64,000 nt of DNA from JAUIJL01 sp965366625 (GTDB lineage: Bacteria; Acidobacteriota; Thermoanaerobaculia; Multivoradales; J023): positions 1 through 64,000 of the forward strand of contig CBDUGP010000003.1 of NCBI GenBank assembly GCA_965366625.1, in the 5' to 3' direction. The position numbers and the translations under genes are program-made. Below are positions 1-8,526 of this stretch, piece after piece. The notes beneath the pieces are model-generated. The model was not told the DNA's origin, did not search any database, and was given only the letters and a program-made list of their open reading frames with translations. Within the stretch, counting starts at the first letter, position 1; each line of letters opens with the position of its first letter.

Positions 1-96
1 GTGTCGCTCAGACACGCTCGCTTTCCGTGCTCGGCGCGCCGCGCCTTCTAGATCCGATCCTCAAAACCGCAAACCTGGATGGGCCCTAGGCTAGGC

Positions 97-2211
97 TCAG
101 TGGTGGGTTTCGAAATAGGCCCGAATCGCACTCAAATACAGCTTGGCCTTCTCCTGTCTTGAAATGGAGCCGAGCCCCTGCCACTCGGACAATGCGTTTT
201 GGACGCAGCTCCTGTACTCATTGAAGCTCGACCCATCGGCGGTGAAGTCGCAGGGGATTTCCGGTAGCAGCAGGCTGCGTCCCCGCCACACGTTGTACAC
301 GCGATTGTGGACGCCTCCCGGCCACACCACCTCGACCGTTCCAAAATGGGCTCGACCCAACCCCATGGCGATGTCGAGGCTGCCTTGGGAGGTATAGGAC
401 GTTGCGCCCACCGGCACCATGGAGGTCGGGCCGCCGTGGGGCGTGGTTTTGATCACTGCTCCGATGCCGTCGCGGTTGGACGTTGCCCCGCTGATTCGGC
501 CTGCGCCTCCCTCCAAATCGAGGGTGATGCCCCGATTTCCGTTGTCGGCGCTGTTCAGCTCCACCGCCAAGGAGCCGTCCGGAAATTCGATACCGCTCCA
601 AGTCCATTCAAATGGGTTGCCGGTGGGAATAAACGCCTCCACGTACACCGCCTCGCTGTCGAAGGGACCGCCGTATTGATAGGCGTGGGTCGTCAGCGGA
701 ATCGGTGCAGGAGCGTCGAAATTCGATGCGCTCACCACGTCGGGGAAGCCGTCGTTATTGAGATCTCCAATCGCCATGGCTTGCACGTTCCGTCGGCCGT
801 GATCCGTGGATCCGGCTACCGCCGCCGAGTCGTATTCGAAATCGGCGCTGCAGCCTTCATTGCGCAGGAACACGCCGGCGTTCGAGCTGTCGACGAACGG
901 GCTGACGTCCAATCCCCCGTGGAAAACGATGTCGGAATCCCCATCGAGGTCGTAATCCACGATCGCGTTGCTCCAGCCGAAAGGCGTGGCGACCAAATCG
1001 CCGACCCCTGGATCGCTGTAGGTGCCGTCACCGTTTCCCAAGAACCAGCGAGACGCGGAGTCTCCGAGGTTGTAGGGGATCGGCAGCGGGCTGAAGCCAT
1101 AGTCGCCGAAATTTGAGCCGAAGAGGTCCATGGTGCCGTTGCAATCCAGATCACCAAAGGCCAACCCCATCCATTGCCCGGGTTTGTCGGTGCCCGCGCT
1201 CAAGGTGGTATCGGTGAAGAGGCCGGTGCCGTCGTTGTCGAAGATGTGGATCAGGCCTCGGTCCACGCCGCCGTAGACCGCGAAGGGAATGCCTCCTTGG
1301 TCGTCGCCGGCGATGACGTCGACGTCACCGTCGACGTCCATATCCGCCAATGCGATGCTCCAGGTCAGGCCGGCCGCGCCGAAACCCTCGGGCACGGTGG
1401 CCACTTGGTCGAGCAGTCCGGAGGAGGCAGTGACCTCCGCAAAGGCCAGGCTGCCCAGATTCCGAAACAGCTGGTTGTGCTGGTTTAGGGCGTAAGGCTC
1501 GACGAAGAGGCCGAGCTGATTGGACCAATCGGAGAAGGAGTTGCCGACCAGGATGTCCAACAGGCCGTCATTGTCGATGTCACCGAAGGCGCAGGTGGTG
1601 CGGCTGCGGGCGCCGGCGCCTGCTCCGCTGGTGGCGCTGACGTCGGCAAAAGTTCCGTTTCCTTGATTCCAAAACAGTCGGTTGGGCTCGTTATTGCCGA
1701 GCACATAGAGGTCTTGAAAGCCGTCGTTGTCGAGATCACCGTAGCAAACACCGGTGGAATCCTGGGCTGTGGCGTCGACCCCGGCGACGGAGCCCGCATC
1801 CCAAAAGCCCAAGGATCCCGAATCGGAGAGTTGATTGAGAAAGAGGCTATTCGGGCTACCCGGGCCATTGGTCACGTAGATGTCGAGATCGCCGTCCCCT
1901 TCGACATCAAAGAGCGCGATGCCCGGCACTCCTCGCGTCTTGATCGGGGTCTGCAAGACTTCGTTGAAGGTGTAGAGGGGTAAGGTTTTCAGCTGATCGA
2001 AGATCAGCTCGGTGGGAGATTCGGTCCGATGATAATTGAGACCGAAGTTGGGATCCGGCGCGATGTCGTCGAAGGTGACGCTTTCGCTACCGCTTTTACT
2101 ACCGCTTTTACTACCGCTTTTACTGCCGCTTTCACTACCAGAGGCGAAGGTTGGGCCCGCGAGCAGGCCGGTTACGACTACAAGAATCCAAAAACGCAAA
2201 AAGACGAACAT
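97..2211 (-). CDS. exported FG-GAP/VCBS repeat protein with ASPIC/UnbV C-terminal domain
   Basis: A 704-residue protein likely exported to the periplasm or surface. The ATG at 2211 is chosen over the longer reading because an AGGAGGG ribosome site lies 6 nt upstream, and a signal peptide follows directly (MFVFLRFWILVVV, cut near TFASG). A Gly-Ser-Glu/Lys repeat comes next, then many calcium-binding-like FG-GAP/VCBS repeats with the DxDxDGxxD pattern (for example DVEGDGDLD, DLDNDGFQD, DLNNDGFPD), probably a beta-propeller. The C-terminal part, with the RDGIGA and WPGG motifs, matches the ASPIC/UnbV family (CRTAC1-like). Such proteins are usually surface-binding; no catalytic residues are recognised. 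It stands alone, and no partner gene is adjacent. Confidence 0.85.
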   Translation of the reverse strand: MFVFLRFWILVVVTGLLAGPTFASGSESGSKSGSKSGSKSGSESVTFDDIAPDPNFGLNYHRTESPTELIFDQLKTLPLYTFNEVLQTPIKTRGVPGIALFDVEGDGDLDIYVTNGPGSPNSLFLNQLSDSGSLGFWDAGSVAGVDATAQDSTGVCYGDLDNDGFQDLYVLGNNEPNRLFWNQGNGTFADVSATSGAGAGARSRTTCAFGDIDNDGLLDILVGNSFSDWSNQLGLFVEPYALNQHNQLFRNLGSLAFAEVTASSGLLDQVATVPEGFGAAGLTWSIALADMDVDGDVDVIAGDDQGGIPFAVYGGVDRGLIHIFDNDGTGLFTDTTLSAGTDKPGQWMGLAFGDLDCNGTMDLFGSNFGDYGFSPLPIPYNLGDSASRWFLGNGDGTYSDPGVGDLVATPFGWSNAIVDYDLDGDSDIVFHGGLDVSPFVDSSNAGVFLRNEGCSADFEYDSAAVAGSTDHGRRNVQAMAIGDLNNDGFPDVVSASNFDAPAPIPLTTHAYQYGGPFDSEAVYVEAFIPTGNPFEWTWSGIEFPDGSLAVELNSADNGNRGITLDLEGGAGRISGATSNRDGIGAVIKTTPHGGPTSMVPVGATSYTSQGSLDIAMGLGRAHFGTVEVVWPGGVHNRVYNVWRGRSLLLPEIPCDFTADGSSFNEYRSCVQNALSEWQGLGSISRQEKAKLYLSAIRAYFETHH
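2079..2138 (-). repeat. 12-bp in-frame tandem repeat, 5 copies
   Basis: Five 12-bp units based on cgcttttactac, three of them nearly identical, encode GSES/GSKS just after the signal peptide of the FG-GAP protein. The unit is a multiple of three, so copy-number change keeps the frame. Confidence 0.9.
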
Positions 2212-2847
2212 GAGAAGCCCTCCTGTCCAGGAATCCGTATGGATCGGCAAGGGCCGACCCTATGAATATCAGTCGAACATACGACTGATTCTGCCAGGTT
2301 TTAAGCCGTAAATAGGACGGCTCAAGGCTTTACTGTAGCGTATAACCTCTCGATGAATAGCCTTTAGGTCTGAGCATGATATCTACGCCATCGCTCTGAT
2401 CTTGTAATTGCCAAGTGACAATATCCAATAATGGAATGGAATCGGGTTTGTTTGATCAATAATAGTCATAAAAGATAGACAATCAGGTAGTCATTCATAT
2501 GAAATTGATGTAGGGGTGAGTCCTACGTGATGGCGGGCAGAGCGGAGCCCAGGACCCTTCTTATGAAGCCGACGATTGGGATAGGGGAGCGGAGATCGGA
2601 TACGAAAATGGCTCAATAGAGGACGAGCTTGCCCTGGGAACTGCCGAATCTTGTAGGAGTTGGAGTGGCCTACCACCTACCCCTAGAGCTAGGAAGCTCG
2701 GCTGGGACGCCGGCTGGAATGGGAGTGGAGTGAAACAGGGGGCCTTGAGGGCTATGGCGCTGGTCTTTGCGAATCGACTGGCTTTCGCCTGGCGGTGCAG
2801 ACAAATTGATGTTGCAAAGGCATAGGTGCCAGTTGTTGGGGTTCTGG
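2212..2847. other. intergenic region, no supported gene
   Basis: About 640 bases between the FG-GAP gene start and the 3' end of the DUF3108-like gene. The first third is AT-richer than its surroundings and must hold the promoter of the FG-GAP gene. Short open frames here have no ribosome site or recognisable protein. I see no tRNA or clear terminator. Confidence 0.5.
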
Positions 2848-3816
2848 TCAGTGATCGAGCTTGGAGGTTTTGGCGTCGACCAATCGAACGGAGATAGAGC
2901 CCAACTTTGAATGGTCGCCGCAGATCTCCACCGGCACCCTGCTCTCGGCATCGAGGAAGACTTCCAGGTCGCCTTCCAAGCCGATCAGCTCAATCTTTTC
3001 CTCGTCGGTCTGCCCTTTGAGGGGCGAGCTGGTCAAGGAAATCGCGATGACTCGGCTCTTGCCGGAGGCGGGCCGGTCGTCGAGGCGATAGTCCGTCTTG
3101 CGTTCGCTGATCGCCGTGACCTCGGCTTTCATCAACCCGAACGACTTCTTGGAAAAAACACAGACTTCAAAGAAGTCGCCGGGGTTTTTCAAGTCAGACG
3201 CCGAAAGCAAATAGAAGATTTGCAACGGATCGATGACAACCCGACATCCGCCGGAGTCGGGCAGGGGAAAGAGCGTTTCCTGGATGTCGGTCCAATTCTT
3301 TTCCTCGGAAGAGCTGGAGCCCTCCGCCGGAGCCGAGCGCCGAACGACCACTCCCCCGTTTAGGAAGCGATGTGTCTTGGAGTAACCCTTATTGCCGAAT
3401 CGACGCTTGTGGCGCTGAACCGCGGAGCCTTGGCCGCTGTCGAAGAACACGGTCTCCACTGAGCGTCGACCCATGGTTTGGGTCTCTAGGGTCAGGCGAT
3501 GATCGATCCGAGTTGCGGGAATCGGCTTGTGAACTCCGGCCTTGCCGGCTGCCGGCGTGTACAGATCAGCGGGGACTTTCGCATCGACTTCGAGAGTCAC
3601 CGTGGTCGAAGCGGTGATGAAGAGCTTAGACGCTTCGTAGCTCAGGATCCGCCACGCCGGGGGATTGGCTGAGAATAGTGCCGGTCCGCCCTGGGCGTTG
3701 ACAGCAACGGGGCCGATTGAAATCCACCACACCATAGAGATCGTCAATAGGATCGCCAGAATCCAAACCGTTCGAACCAGAGACTTGGGTTTCGACTTGG
3801 GCTTTGCATTTGGCAT
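2848..3816 (-). CDS. DUF3108-like exported or membrane-anchored protein
   Basis: A 322-residue protein. A Lys-rich N-terminus is followed by one hydrophobic segment (residues 14-33, VRTVWILAILLTISMVWW), so it is anchored or exported. The C-terminal half resembles DUF3108: IDPLQIFYLL, then NPGD, then FLDAESRVPVEI and a final G-x-I/V strand. DUF3108 proteins are periplasmic and of unknown function. Its start shares one base with the dsbD stop (TGATG), so it is almost certainly translationally coupled to dsbD and last in the thioredoxin-dsbD operon. A role in envelope redox or lipoprotein handling is only inferred from that context. Confidence 0.7.
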   Translation of the reverse strand: MPNAKPKSKPKSLVRTVWILAILLTISMVWWISIGPVAVNAQGGPALFSANPPAWRILSYEASKLFITASTTVTLEVDAKVPADLYTPAAGKAGVHKPIPATRIDHRLTLETQTMGRRSVETVFFDSGQGSAVQRHKRRFGNKGYSKTHRFLNGGVVVRRSAPAEGSSSSEEKNWTDIQETLFPLPDSGGCRVVIDPLQIFYLLSASDLKNPGDFFEVCVFSKKSFGLMKAEVTAISERKTDYRLDDRPASGKSRVIAISLTSSPLKGQTDEEKIELIGLEGDLEVFLDAESRVPVEICGDHSKLGSISVRLVDAKTSKLDH

Positions 3817-5726
3817 CAGGAACCGGCCCCGGCTTGGGATCCGGCAGAGCTACCCTCCACCGCTGAGGCTTCCAAAACCTCGATCAAAGTGCCTTTGGTC
3901 AACAGCTCGCCGAAAGCGTGGGGCGCCTGGCCGGGCCTGAACAGGACGTAAAAGGGTACCGCCGATCGACCGTAGCGGGCCAGAAACTCGGTGATCGTGT
4001 CGTCCCGATTGGTCCAGTCCCCTTTCATGGCCACCACATTCTGCTCTTCAAACGCGGTAGCGATCTCTTCGGTTTCAAGCACCAAGCGCTCGGTGGCTTT
4101 ACAGGTCAGGCACCAATCGGCGGTGAAGTCGACGAAAACCAATTGACCCCCTTCGGCCAGGGTTTGGGCTTGAGCTTCGTCGAAAGGTATCCAATCCAAA
4201 TGGGCCGACGACGAAATGCCGGCGGTGGCTGGCGGCGCCCCGGCCGCGAGAAAAACCGAGAGAACCGCCGCACCGAGGGCCCCGAGGGCCGACAACCGAC
4301 GTCGGCCCGAGCCCTGGGAAGATTCCTTGCCCAGCCAAACGAAGAGCGCCAAAGCCAGCAAAGCCAGCTGCACGAAAGCGATACGTTCCGGGGAGATTTG
4401 ACCGGCCAGAACATAAAACAACCAGACCGCCGCCGCAGCCAAAAGGAAACCCATGACCTGGCGGAAAGTGATCATCCATTGGCCGGGTTTGGGCAACCAT
4501 TTGGAGGCCGCGGGAATGGCGGCCAAGAGCAGATAGGGCAATGCCAGGCCGAGACCGATGGCGGTGAACATGACGAAGATCATGTACGCGGGCTGGGCCA
4601 ATGCGAAACCCACTGCAGTGCCCAGGAAGGGGGCAGAGCACGGGGTTGCCATCAACGTGGCGAAGAGGCCGGAGGCGAAGTGGCCACCGAGACCTTCGCG
4701 CGGGCCCGTGCCCCCCAAACGGGCCAAGGATTGGGGCAAGGGGATCTCGAATAGGCCCCACATATTGAGCGAGAACAGAACCACCACCACGGCCAAGAAG
4801 GTGACGAACCCCGGTTGCTGAAATTGTACGCCCCAACCCACGGCCGCGCCCGCTTTGGCCGCTAGCACCGCGGCTAAGGCAAGTCCCCAAAAGGAGACCA
4901 GGATGCCTGCGGTGGTAGCCAACGCTCCGGCCACCAGGTGGGAGCGTCCCTCACCGGCGCTTTTGACCAAACCGAAGACTTTGAGGGAGAGCACCGGCAA
5001 CACACAGGGCATGGCGTTGAGGATGAAACCACCCAACAAGGCCAAGAAGAGCATGACGGGCAAGCTGCTCGACGAGCCGGCAGCCTCGCTCGACGCCGCT
5101 TCCGGTTCCGGTGCCGGAGTTCCGTGGGACGAAACGGCAGCCGGAGCCCCGGCCCTCTGCATGGCGAGCTGCGGTGTGTCGGGCTCGCCGTTAAAAACAG
5201 CCGCGTTGATGGGCTGTCCACCGGCGCCGATGGTCAGCTGGACCTGGGCTTGAGCCGACGTGGGTGCCACGCATTGACGATCGTCACAGGCCTGGTAGCG
5301 CAGGGTGGCGGTCAGCGGCAGAGATCCCTCGGTGAGACCGTCGGGCAGCAGGAATTCGGTGACGATGTTGAATCGACCGTCGTAGACCAATACCGGCTCG
5401 GTTTCGAACGGGAATTGGTAAGCGGTGTCCGGCGGGTAGATGTAGGTGGGCGCACCCGATCCGGTGGGTAGGTCCAACACCAACTCGGTGGGAATCAAAT
5501 ATTCTTGGGCGGGTTTGTGGCTGTTGATATGCCAGCGCTCTTCCACCTCAACGACCGCGGCGAGGCGCACGGCCTCGCCGGCACCGTAAGCCGAGCGGTC
5601 GGCCACGAGTTCGAAAGACGCCTTCTGCGACGAGCCGGGCTGAGCGCCGGCCGCAACAGAGAGGCAAAGAAATAAGACGGCGGCCGTCGAGCGGACGGCT
5701 GCTGACAGTAGCTTTTCGGTATTCAT
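3816..5726 (-). CDS. dsbD: thiol:disulfide interchange protein DsbD
   Basis: A 636-residue inner-membrane protein that moves reducing power from cytoplasmic thioredoxin to the periplasm. All three DsbD parts are visible. An exported N-terminal alpha domain carries the cysteine pair in YQACDDRQC. A central domain of about eight membrane segments has the conserved PCVLPVLSLK and ATPCSAPFLG motifs. A C-terminal thioredoxin-like gamma domain carries WCLTC near residue 538. It is slightly longer than E. coli DsbD (about 565 residues), owing to a linker rich in Ala, Ser and Glu around residues 195-220. The start has a GAGGGTGAG ribosome site. It lies 50 bases after an exported thioredoxin gene, a likely electron acceptor. 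Confidence 0.93.
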   Translation of the reverse strand: MNTEKLLSAAVRSTAAVLFLCLSVAAGAQPGSSQKASFELVADRSAYGAGEAVRLAAVVEVEERWHINSHKPAQEYLIPTELVLDLPTGSGAPTYIYPPDTAYQFPFETEPVLVYDGRFNIVTEFLLPDGLTEGSLPLTATLRYQACDDRQCVAPTSAQAQVQLTIGAGGQPINAAVFNGEPDTPQLAMQRAGAPAAVSSHGTPAPEPEAASSEAAGSSSSLPVMLFLALLGGFILNAMPCVLPVLSLKVFGLVKSAGEGRSHLVAGALATTAGILVSFWGLALAAVLAAKAGAAVGWGVQFQQPGFVTFLAVVVVLFSLNMWGLFEIPLPQSLARLGGTGPREGLGGHFASGLFATLMATPCSAPFLGTAVGFALAQPAYMIFVMFTAIGLGLALPYLLLAAIPAASKWLPKPGQWMITFRQVMGFLLAAAAVWLFYVLAGQISPERIAFVQLALLALALFVWLGKESSQGSGRRRLSALGALGAAVLSVFLAAGAPPATAGISSSAHLDWIPFDEAQAQTLAEGGQLVFVDFTADWCLTCKATERLVLETEEIATAFEEQNVVAMKGDWTNRDDTITEFLARYGRSAVPFYVLFRPGQAPHAFGELLTKGTLIEVLEASAVEGSSAGSQAGAGS

Positions 5727-5776
5727 CTCACCCTCGGGCTGTCGGATCTCTACGAGCCCCGGTTGCGGGTCTCAGT

Positions 5777-6733
5777 TCAAGTGCTGCAGGCTTCTTCTTC
5801 CTTGAGAACGCTAAGGGTGCGCTCCAGGCTGTGGCGCATGAGACTCTTGGGATGGGCGTCCAAGAACGTCTTGATGGAGCTTACTGCTTGTTTGCAGTCT
5901 CCGTTGTCCTGAGCGATGTAAAAGCTCAGCAAATCCACGCGCTCTTGGAGTTCGTCGGAGCCGTTTTCGAGCTTTTCGGTCAACCGAGCGGCCTGGCCGA
6001 GCCACTGGTGAGCAAGATCGAATTGCCGCGCCATGCGATAGGCGTCGGCGGTCATGTAGTGGAGCCAGGCGAAGGCTTCGGTTCCCGGCTGCACTTGTTT
6101 GATCACAGATTCGTAGAGGATCGCCGCCCGGGCTCCGTCTCCGCGTTCGTGGAGCTCTTGAGCTAGATCTCGTTTGAGTTCCGCGTCGTCGCTTTTGCTC
6201 ACCATCTCAAAGTTGGCGCCGACAACGTCCCAGGCTTTGACTTGATCATCGACGTATTTCAAGAAGGCGTCGATGGGAGCAAAACCGCTGACCGAGCCGA
6301 TCTTGACGAATTTCGAATCGAGGATCAGGGTCGTAGGCAGGCTGAACGCTTGAAAACGGCTTTGCAAGCCGGAGCCGTCGCCGCCGTCCTCGGTGTCTAC
6401 CCTGAGCAGAACGAAGTTTCTCGCCTCGGCGAACTTCTTGAAGCGGGGGGTAGAGAAGACCTTTTCTTCGAGAACTTTGCACCAGCCGCACCATTCGGCG
6501 TAGAGGTCGACGACGATGTAGGCATCGTTCTTCTCCGCCAGCTCGACGGCTTCCGCCACACTGGTCAGCCACCCTTCCATCTGGGGCGGTCCCGACGTCT
6601 TGGGCGCCGGCCCGGCGATGACGGGGCTCGCGGCCAAAGCCCAGCAAAGTGAAAGGGCGGTGAGACAGAGGAGTGTGGATGCCGATATCGACGGCATCCG
6701 AGCAGCGAAACGGAAACGACGGTGCGTCTTCAT
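5777..6733 (-). CDS. exported thioredoxin-fold protein with C-terminal TPR-like region
   Basis: A 318-residue periplasmic protein. The ATG at 6733 is preferred to a GTG three codons upstream because AGGTGA sits about 7 nt before it. A signal peptide (residues 1-42, ending near AGPA) precedes a thioredoxin domain with the active site AEWCGWCK and the cis-proline motif LPTTLIL. Residues about 185-318 are helical with TPR-like spacing (ERGDGARAAILYESVI). It belongs to the thioredoxin_7/DUF255-like group. As first gene of the operon with dsbD it is probably a periplasmic reductase recharged by DsbD. Its client is not evident. Confidence 0.85.
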   Translation of the reverse strand: MKTHRRFRFAARMPSISASTLLCLTALSLCWALAASPVIAGPAPKTSGPPQMEGWLTSVAEAVELAEKNDAYIVVDLYAEWCGWCKVLEEKVFSTPRFKKFAEARNFVLLRVDTEDGGDGSGLQSRFQAFSLPTTLILDSKFVKIGSVSGFAPIDAFLKYVDDQVKAWDVVGANFEMVSKSDDAELKRDLAQELHERGDGARAAILYESVIKQVQPGTEAFAWLHYMTADAYRMARQFDLAHQWLGQAARLTEKLENGSDELQERVDLLSFYIAQDNGDCKQAVSSIKTFLDAHPKSLMRHSLERTLSVLKEEEACST

Positions 6734-6827
6734 GAGAGTCACCTAAACGATGGGGGTTGGCATGTGGGGGCCTGTGAGAAGAAGCGGAGGGGGCGCACAG
6801 GCCTCACGATGATACCATGCGCGCCCC

Positions 6828-8057
6828 ATGGACACCTCAATGAAGCCGGTCACATTTTCCCGGCGGGCCCGTCGTCTGGCGGAGTCCGCGACCATGCGTG
6901 TAAGCCGTCGAGCCATTGAACTCAAGGCCGCTGGACGGAACATCATTGACCTCTCAGCCGGCCAGCCCGACTTTCCGTCTCCCGCGGTGGCGGTGAAGGC
7001 CGCCCAGGAAGCCTTGGCCGCGGGTTTTACCCGTTATACGGCCGCTGCGGGTTTGCCGGATCTCCGTCGAGCTTTGGCGGAAAGGTATGCGTCCACCTGG
7101 GGAGCTCCCTGGGACGTGGGCAACGTCATCGTTACCGTGGGCGCCAAGGCGGCTCTTTTCCAGCTGATCCAAGCCTTGGTGGACGACGGCGACGAGGTGG
7201 TTATTCCTTCCCCGTGTTGGGTCAGCTTCGAGGAACAGGTCCGCTTCGCCGGGGGCCGACCCGTGACCGTGCCCATGTCGGCCCTGGACGGTTTTTCGAT
7301 CCATGCCCAGGCGTTGATCGATGCCTTCACCGAGCGCACGCGTGTGGTTTTGGTGAACTCGCCGTGCAATCCCACGGGCGGTATCATCAGCTCGGGGGAT
7401 CTGCGGCAACTTGCCGAAGGTTGTGCCGAGCGCGGTGTGATTCTGCTGTGCGATGAAACCTACGAAAGATTCCTCTACGACGGAGCCGAGCACGCTGGGG
7501 GCGCGGCCTTGGCCCGCGATTTTCCCTCTACGGTGGTGGTGGTCAGCTCGTTTTCCAAGACCTACTCCATGACCGGCTGGCGCCTGGGTTGGGCCGCGGG
7601 CGATCAGCGTGTGATCCGCAAGGTGCTCGAAATCCAAAGCCACGCCACCTCAAACCCCACCTCGTTTGCCATGTATGGAGCCCTGGCGGCGTTAAGGGAG
7701 GGCGAAGCGGACGTCCGGGCAATGCTCGACGCTTTCGCCGCCCGACGCCGAGCGGTGGTCGCAGCCCTAGATGCCCTGCCCGGGGTCAGTTGTTTGCCGC
7801 CGTCGGGGGCGTTCTACGCTTTTCCAGAGGTCTCGTCCTATTTCGAAGGCCGGGGAGGCGGCTCGTTGGAGATGGCGGAATTCTTGCTGGAGGAGGCCGG
7901 CGTGGCCGTGGTGCCGGGCATGGCTTTCGGCGCCGACCAGCACATTCGCCTGGCTTTTGCTTGCTCGGTGGAGGATCTCGAGCAAGGGGTCGAGAGAATC
8001 GGCGACGCTCTGGGGCGTTATGCCCCGTCGGACGGCCGCACCGAAGCCCGGGTGTGA
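6828..8057 (+). CDS. aspC: pyridoxal-phosphate aminotransferase, aspartate type
   Basis: A 409-residue class I/II aminotransferase, cytosolic, probably interconverting aspartate or prephenate and the corresponding keto acids. Conserved features are NSPCNPTGG, DETYERF, the PLP lysine in SFSKTYSMTGWR, and the substrate arginine region HIRLAFACS near the C-terminus. Length fits the group I-gamma aspartate aminotransferases. No strong ribosome site is seen; a second ATG four codons in is possible. It is divergent from the thioredoxin gene, and its last 40 bases overlap the 3' end of the opposing small membrane-protein gene. The exact substrate cannot be settled from sequence. Confidence 0.85.
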   Translation: MDTSMKPVTFSRRARRLAESATMRVSRRAIELKAAGRNIIDLSAGQPDFPSPAVAVKAAQEALAAGFTRYTAAAGLPDLRRALAERYASTWGAPWDVGNVIVTVGAKAALFQLIQALVDDGDEVVIPSPCWVSFEEQVRFAGGRPVTVPMSALDGFSIHAQALIDAFTERTRVVLVNSPCNPTGGIISSGDLRQLAEGCAERGVILLCDETYERFLYDGAEHAGGAALARDFPSTVVVVSSFSKTYSMTGWRLGWAAGDQRVIRKVLEIQSHATSNPTSFAMYGALAALREGEADVRAMLDAFAARRRAVVAALDALPGVSCLPPSGAFYAFPEVSSYFEGRGGGSLEMAEFLLEEAGVAVVPGMAFGADQHIRLAFACSVEDLEQGVERIGDALGRYAPSDGRTEARV

Positions 8058-8476
8058 GAGGGTCGAGTTTGGTAGAGGAACAAGGCAAAGATCAGGATGA
8101 AGGGAAAGTCTGCCACCCACGGTTGCCAAGCGTTTTCCGGGGGCAGCTCCCCGATCCGCAAGGCATGCAGGGAGACCAGGAAACCACAGACCTTGGTCAG
8201 CCAGCCGAGCCAAACGATATTTCGATTGCCGATCGGATCTCTCCACACCATCAGATAACCCACTCCCAGGATCATCACCAAAAGAAACAGCAGCTGAAAG
8301 GTGTGGGTGTAGTGAGGTGCGGGCCGGCCGGCGTCGGCCAAGTGGGATTCAAAAGTCAAGAAGCCCGCGGCACCGCCCATCAGGTTGAAAATCCCTGCCA
8401 GCAAGAAAAAGGCCTTCCAGGCTTTCAGTGTCGGGTGTTCTTGGGTCGCGGCTGCAGTCATCGCGGCTGTAGTCAT
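8018..8476 (-). CDS. small four-helix membrane protein, unknown function
   Basis: A 152-residue protein with four predicted membrane helices (WKAFFLLAGIFNLMGGAAGF, LLFLLVMILGVGYLMV, WLGWLTKVCGFLVSL, FPFILIFALFLY). The ATG at 8476 is chosen because a start at 8524 would run into the ribosome site of the divergent methyltransferase gene. No family is recognised. Its 3' end overlaps the aspC 3' end on the other strand by 40 bases. Between helices 2 and 3 it carries a short loop WRDPIGNRN typical of small bacterial integral membrane proteins of unknown role. Confidence 0.7.
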   Translation of the reverse strand: MTTAAMTAAATQEHPTLKAWKAFFLLAGIFNLMGGAAGFLTFESHLADAGRPAPHYTHTFQLLFLLVMILGVGYLMVWRDPIGNRNIVWLGWLTKVCGFLVSLHALRIGELPPENAWQPWVADFPFILIFALFLYQTRPSHTRASVRPSDGA

Positions 8477-8526
8477 CGTGGTTTTCCGAGATTCGGGACT
8501 AAAATGAAGAAGAAGGAGAGACATTC

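Noticed and set aside
307..1116. Long open frame on the plus strand inside the FG-GAP gene
   Set aside because: It mirrors the GC-rich minus-strand gene, lacks a ribosome site, and has the Arg/Gly/Val-rich composition of an antisense frame.
2491..2951. Two short minus-strand frames in the gap before the DUF3108-like gene
   Set aside because: No ribosome sites and no protein-like composition; the second overlaps the real gene in another frame.
3918..4754. Open frame antisense to dsbD
   Set aside because: dsbD is certain from its motifs, and the opposite frame has no recognisable domain.
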